Shown here in pieces: positions 63,915 to 64,000 of a stretch of 64,000 nucleotides of DNA. Position 1 is the first letter of the stretch, and each line of letters begins with the position of its first letter. Both the position numbers and the translations under genes were made by a program. The notes under the pieces are model-generated. The model had not been told where the DNA came from and did no database searches. It saw nothing but the letters and a program-made list of their open reading frames with translations. The stretch is from Schistocerca nitens (Eukaryota > Arthropoda > Insecta > Orthoptera > Acrididae): assembly GCF_023898315.1 (NCBI RefSeq), contig NC_064622.1, positions 275,023,503-275,087,502 of the forward strand, read 5' to 3'.

Positions 63915-64000
63915 TGGGGAATAATATGGTGTATTGGAATCCTGAATAAAACCAGCCTGTTTTCAGAAATAAATGTGTTGCATTACTTATAGAGTCAACG
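63915..64000 (+). mobile_element. 3' end of the split old mariner
   Basis: tggggaataatatggtgtat and the following cctgaataaaacc and aaatgtgttgcattacttat align to 2822-2900 of the intact mariner. It continues the copy that stops at 56951. The terminal repeat is altered at its outer end (agagtcaacg). Confidence 0.8.

Overview
The window looks like repeat-dense intergenic DNA from a large insect genome. The tRNA-headed SINE that recurs 11 times, the mixture of Tc1/mariner, Penelope-like, Jockey-like and CR1-like elements, and the 5S-rRNA-derived SINEs together suggest an orthopteran (grasshopper or locust-like). The species-level guess rests on remembered repeat families, not on a search. I see no convincing host protein-coding gene, no bacterial features and no CRISPR. 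Almost everything I can name is a transposable element (TE) or a fossil of one. Two transposase genes have open, full-length reading frames: a mariner (1731-2801) and a Tc1-like element (18651-19673).

Layout. 1-3140: a broken mariner (-), an intact mariner (+) with perfect termini, and a SINE. 3925-5706: a second SINE family, a hAT-type transposase fossil and another SINE. 6480-9730: a LINE 3' end, then two Tc1-like elements (DD36E and DD34E spacing). 10343-11763 and 18407-19828: two nearly identical Tc1-like copies with an unusual DD32E spacing, one frameshifted and one open. 11969-13280: a tRNA-like fold-back, a SINE and a mariner remnant. 14950-17868 and 20215-21172: pieces of one CR1-like LINE family, one of them split by an almost perfect 939-bp mariner palindrome. 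21175-25995: a Penelope-like element (PLE, -) carrying a Jockey-like LINE in its 3' region; both carry SINEs. 27181-30440: tandem repeats, a solo LTR and a MULE-type transposase fossil. 32735-35250: a 5S-derived SINE, other SINEs and a mariner-type fossil. 36380-39276: a tRNA-like element and a mariner fossil split by a SINE. 41105-44340: fragments of an LTR retrotransposon (-) with a mariner inserted. 44352-48052: a fold-back structure with arms of about 500 bp whose spacer holds a Tc1-like element and an internally deleted LINE. 49797-51765: a DD36E Tc1-like copy split by a solo LTR. 53359-55460: a DD41D element with very long inverted repeats. 55590-64000: a Tc1 fossil, then a deep nest in which a mariner contains a 5S-SINE, which contains an LTR retrotransposon, which in turn contains a PLE, a non-autonomous DNA element and SINEs.

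The genes do not form pathways. Each acts, or once acted, on its own element: transposases on terminal inverted repeats, reverse transcriptases on their RNA, and SINEs as parasites of LINE machinery. Target-site duplications (TSDs) are visible for many insertions and allow relative dating of events. The most interesting structural items are the nested right end, four hammerhead-ribozyme-like cores linked to Penelope-type and fold-back repeats, the near-perfect mariner palindrome and the DD32E Tc1-like pair. All coordinates were read by eye, so element edges not defined by a TSD or terminal repeat may be off by tens of bases.
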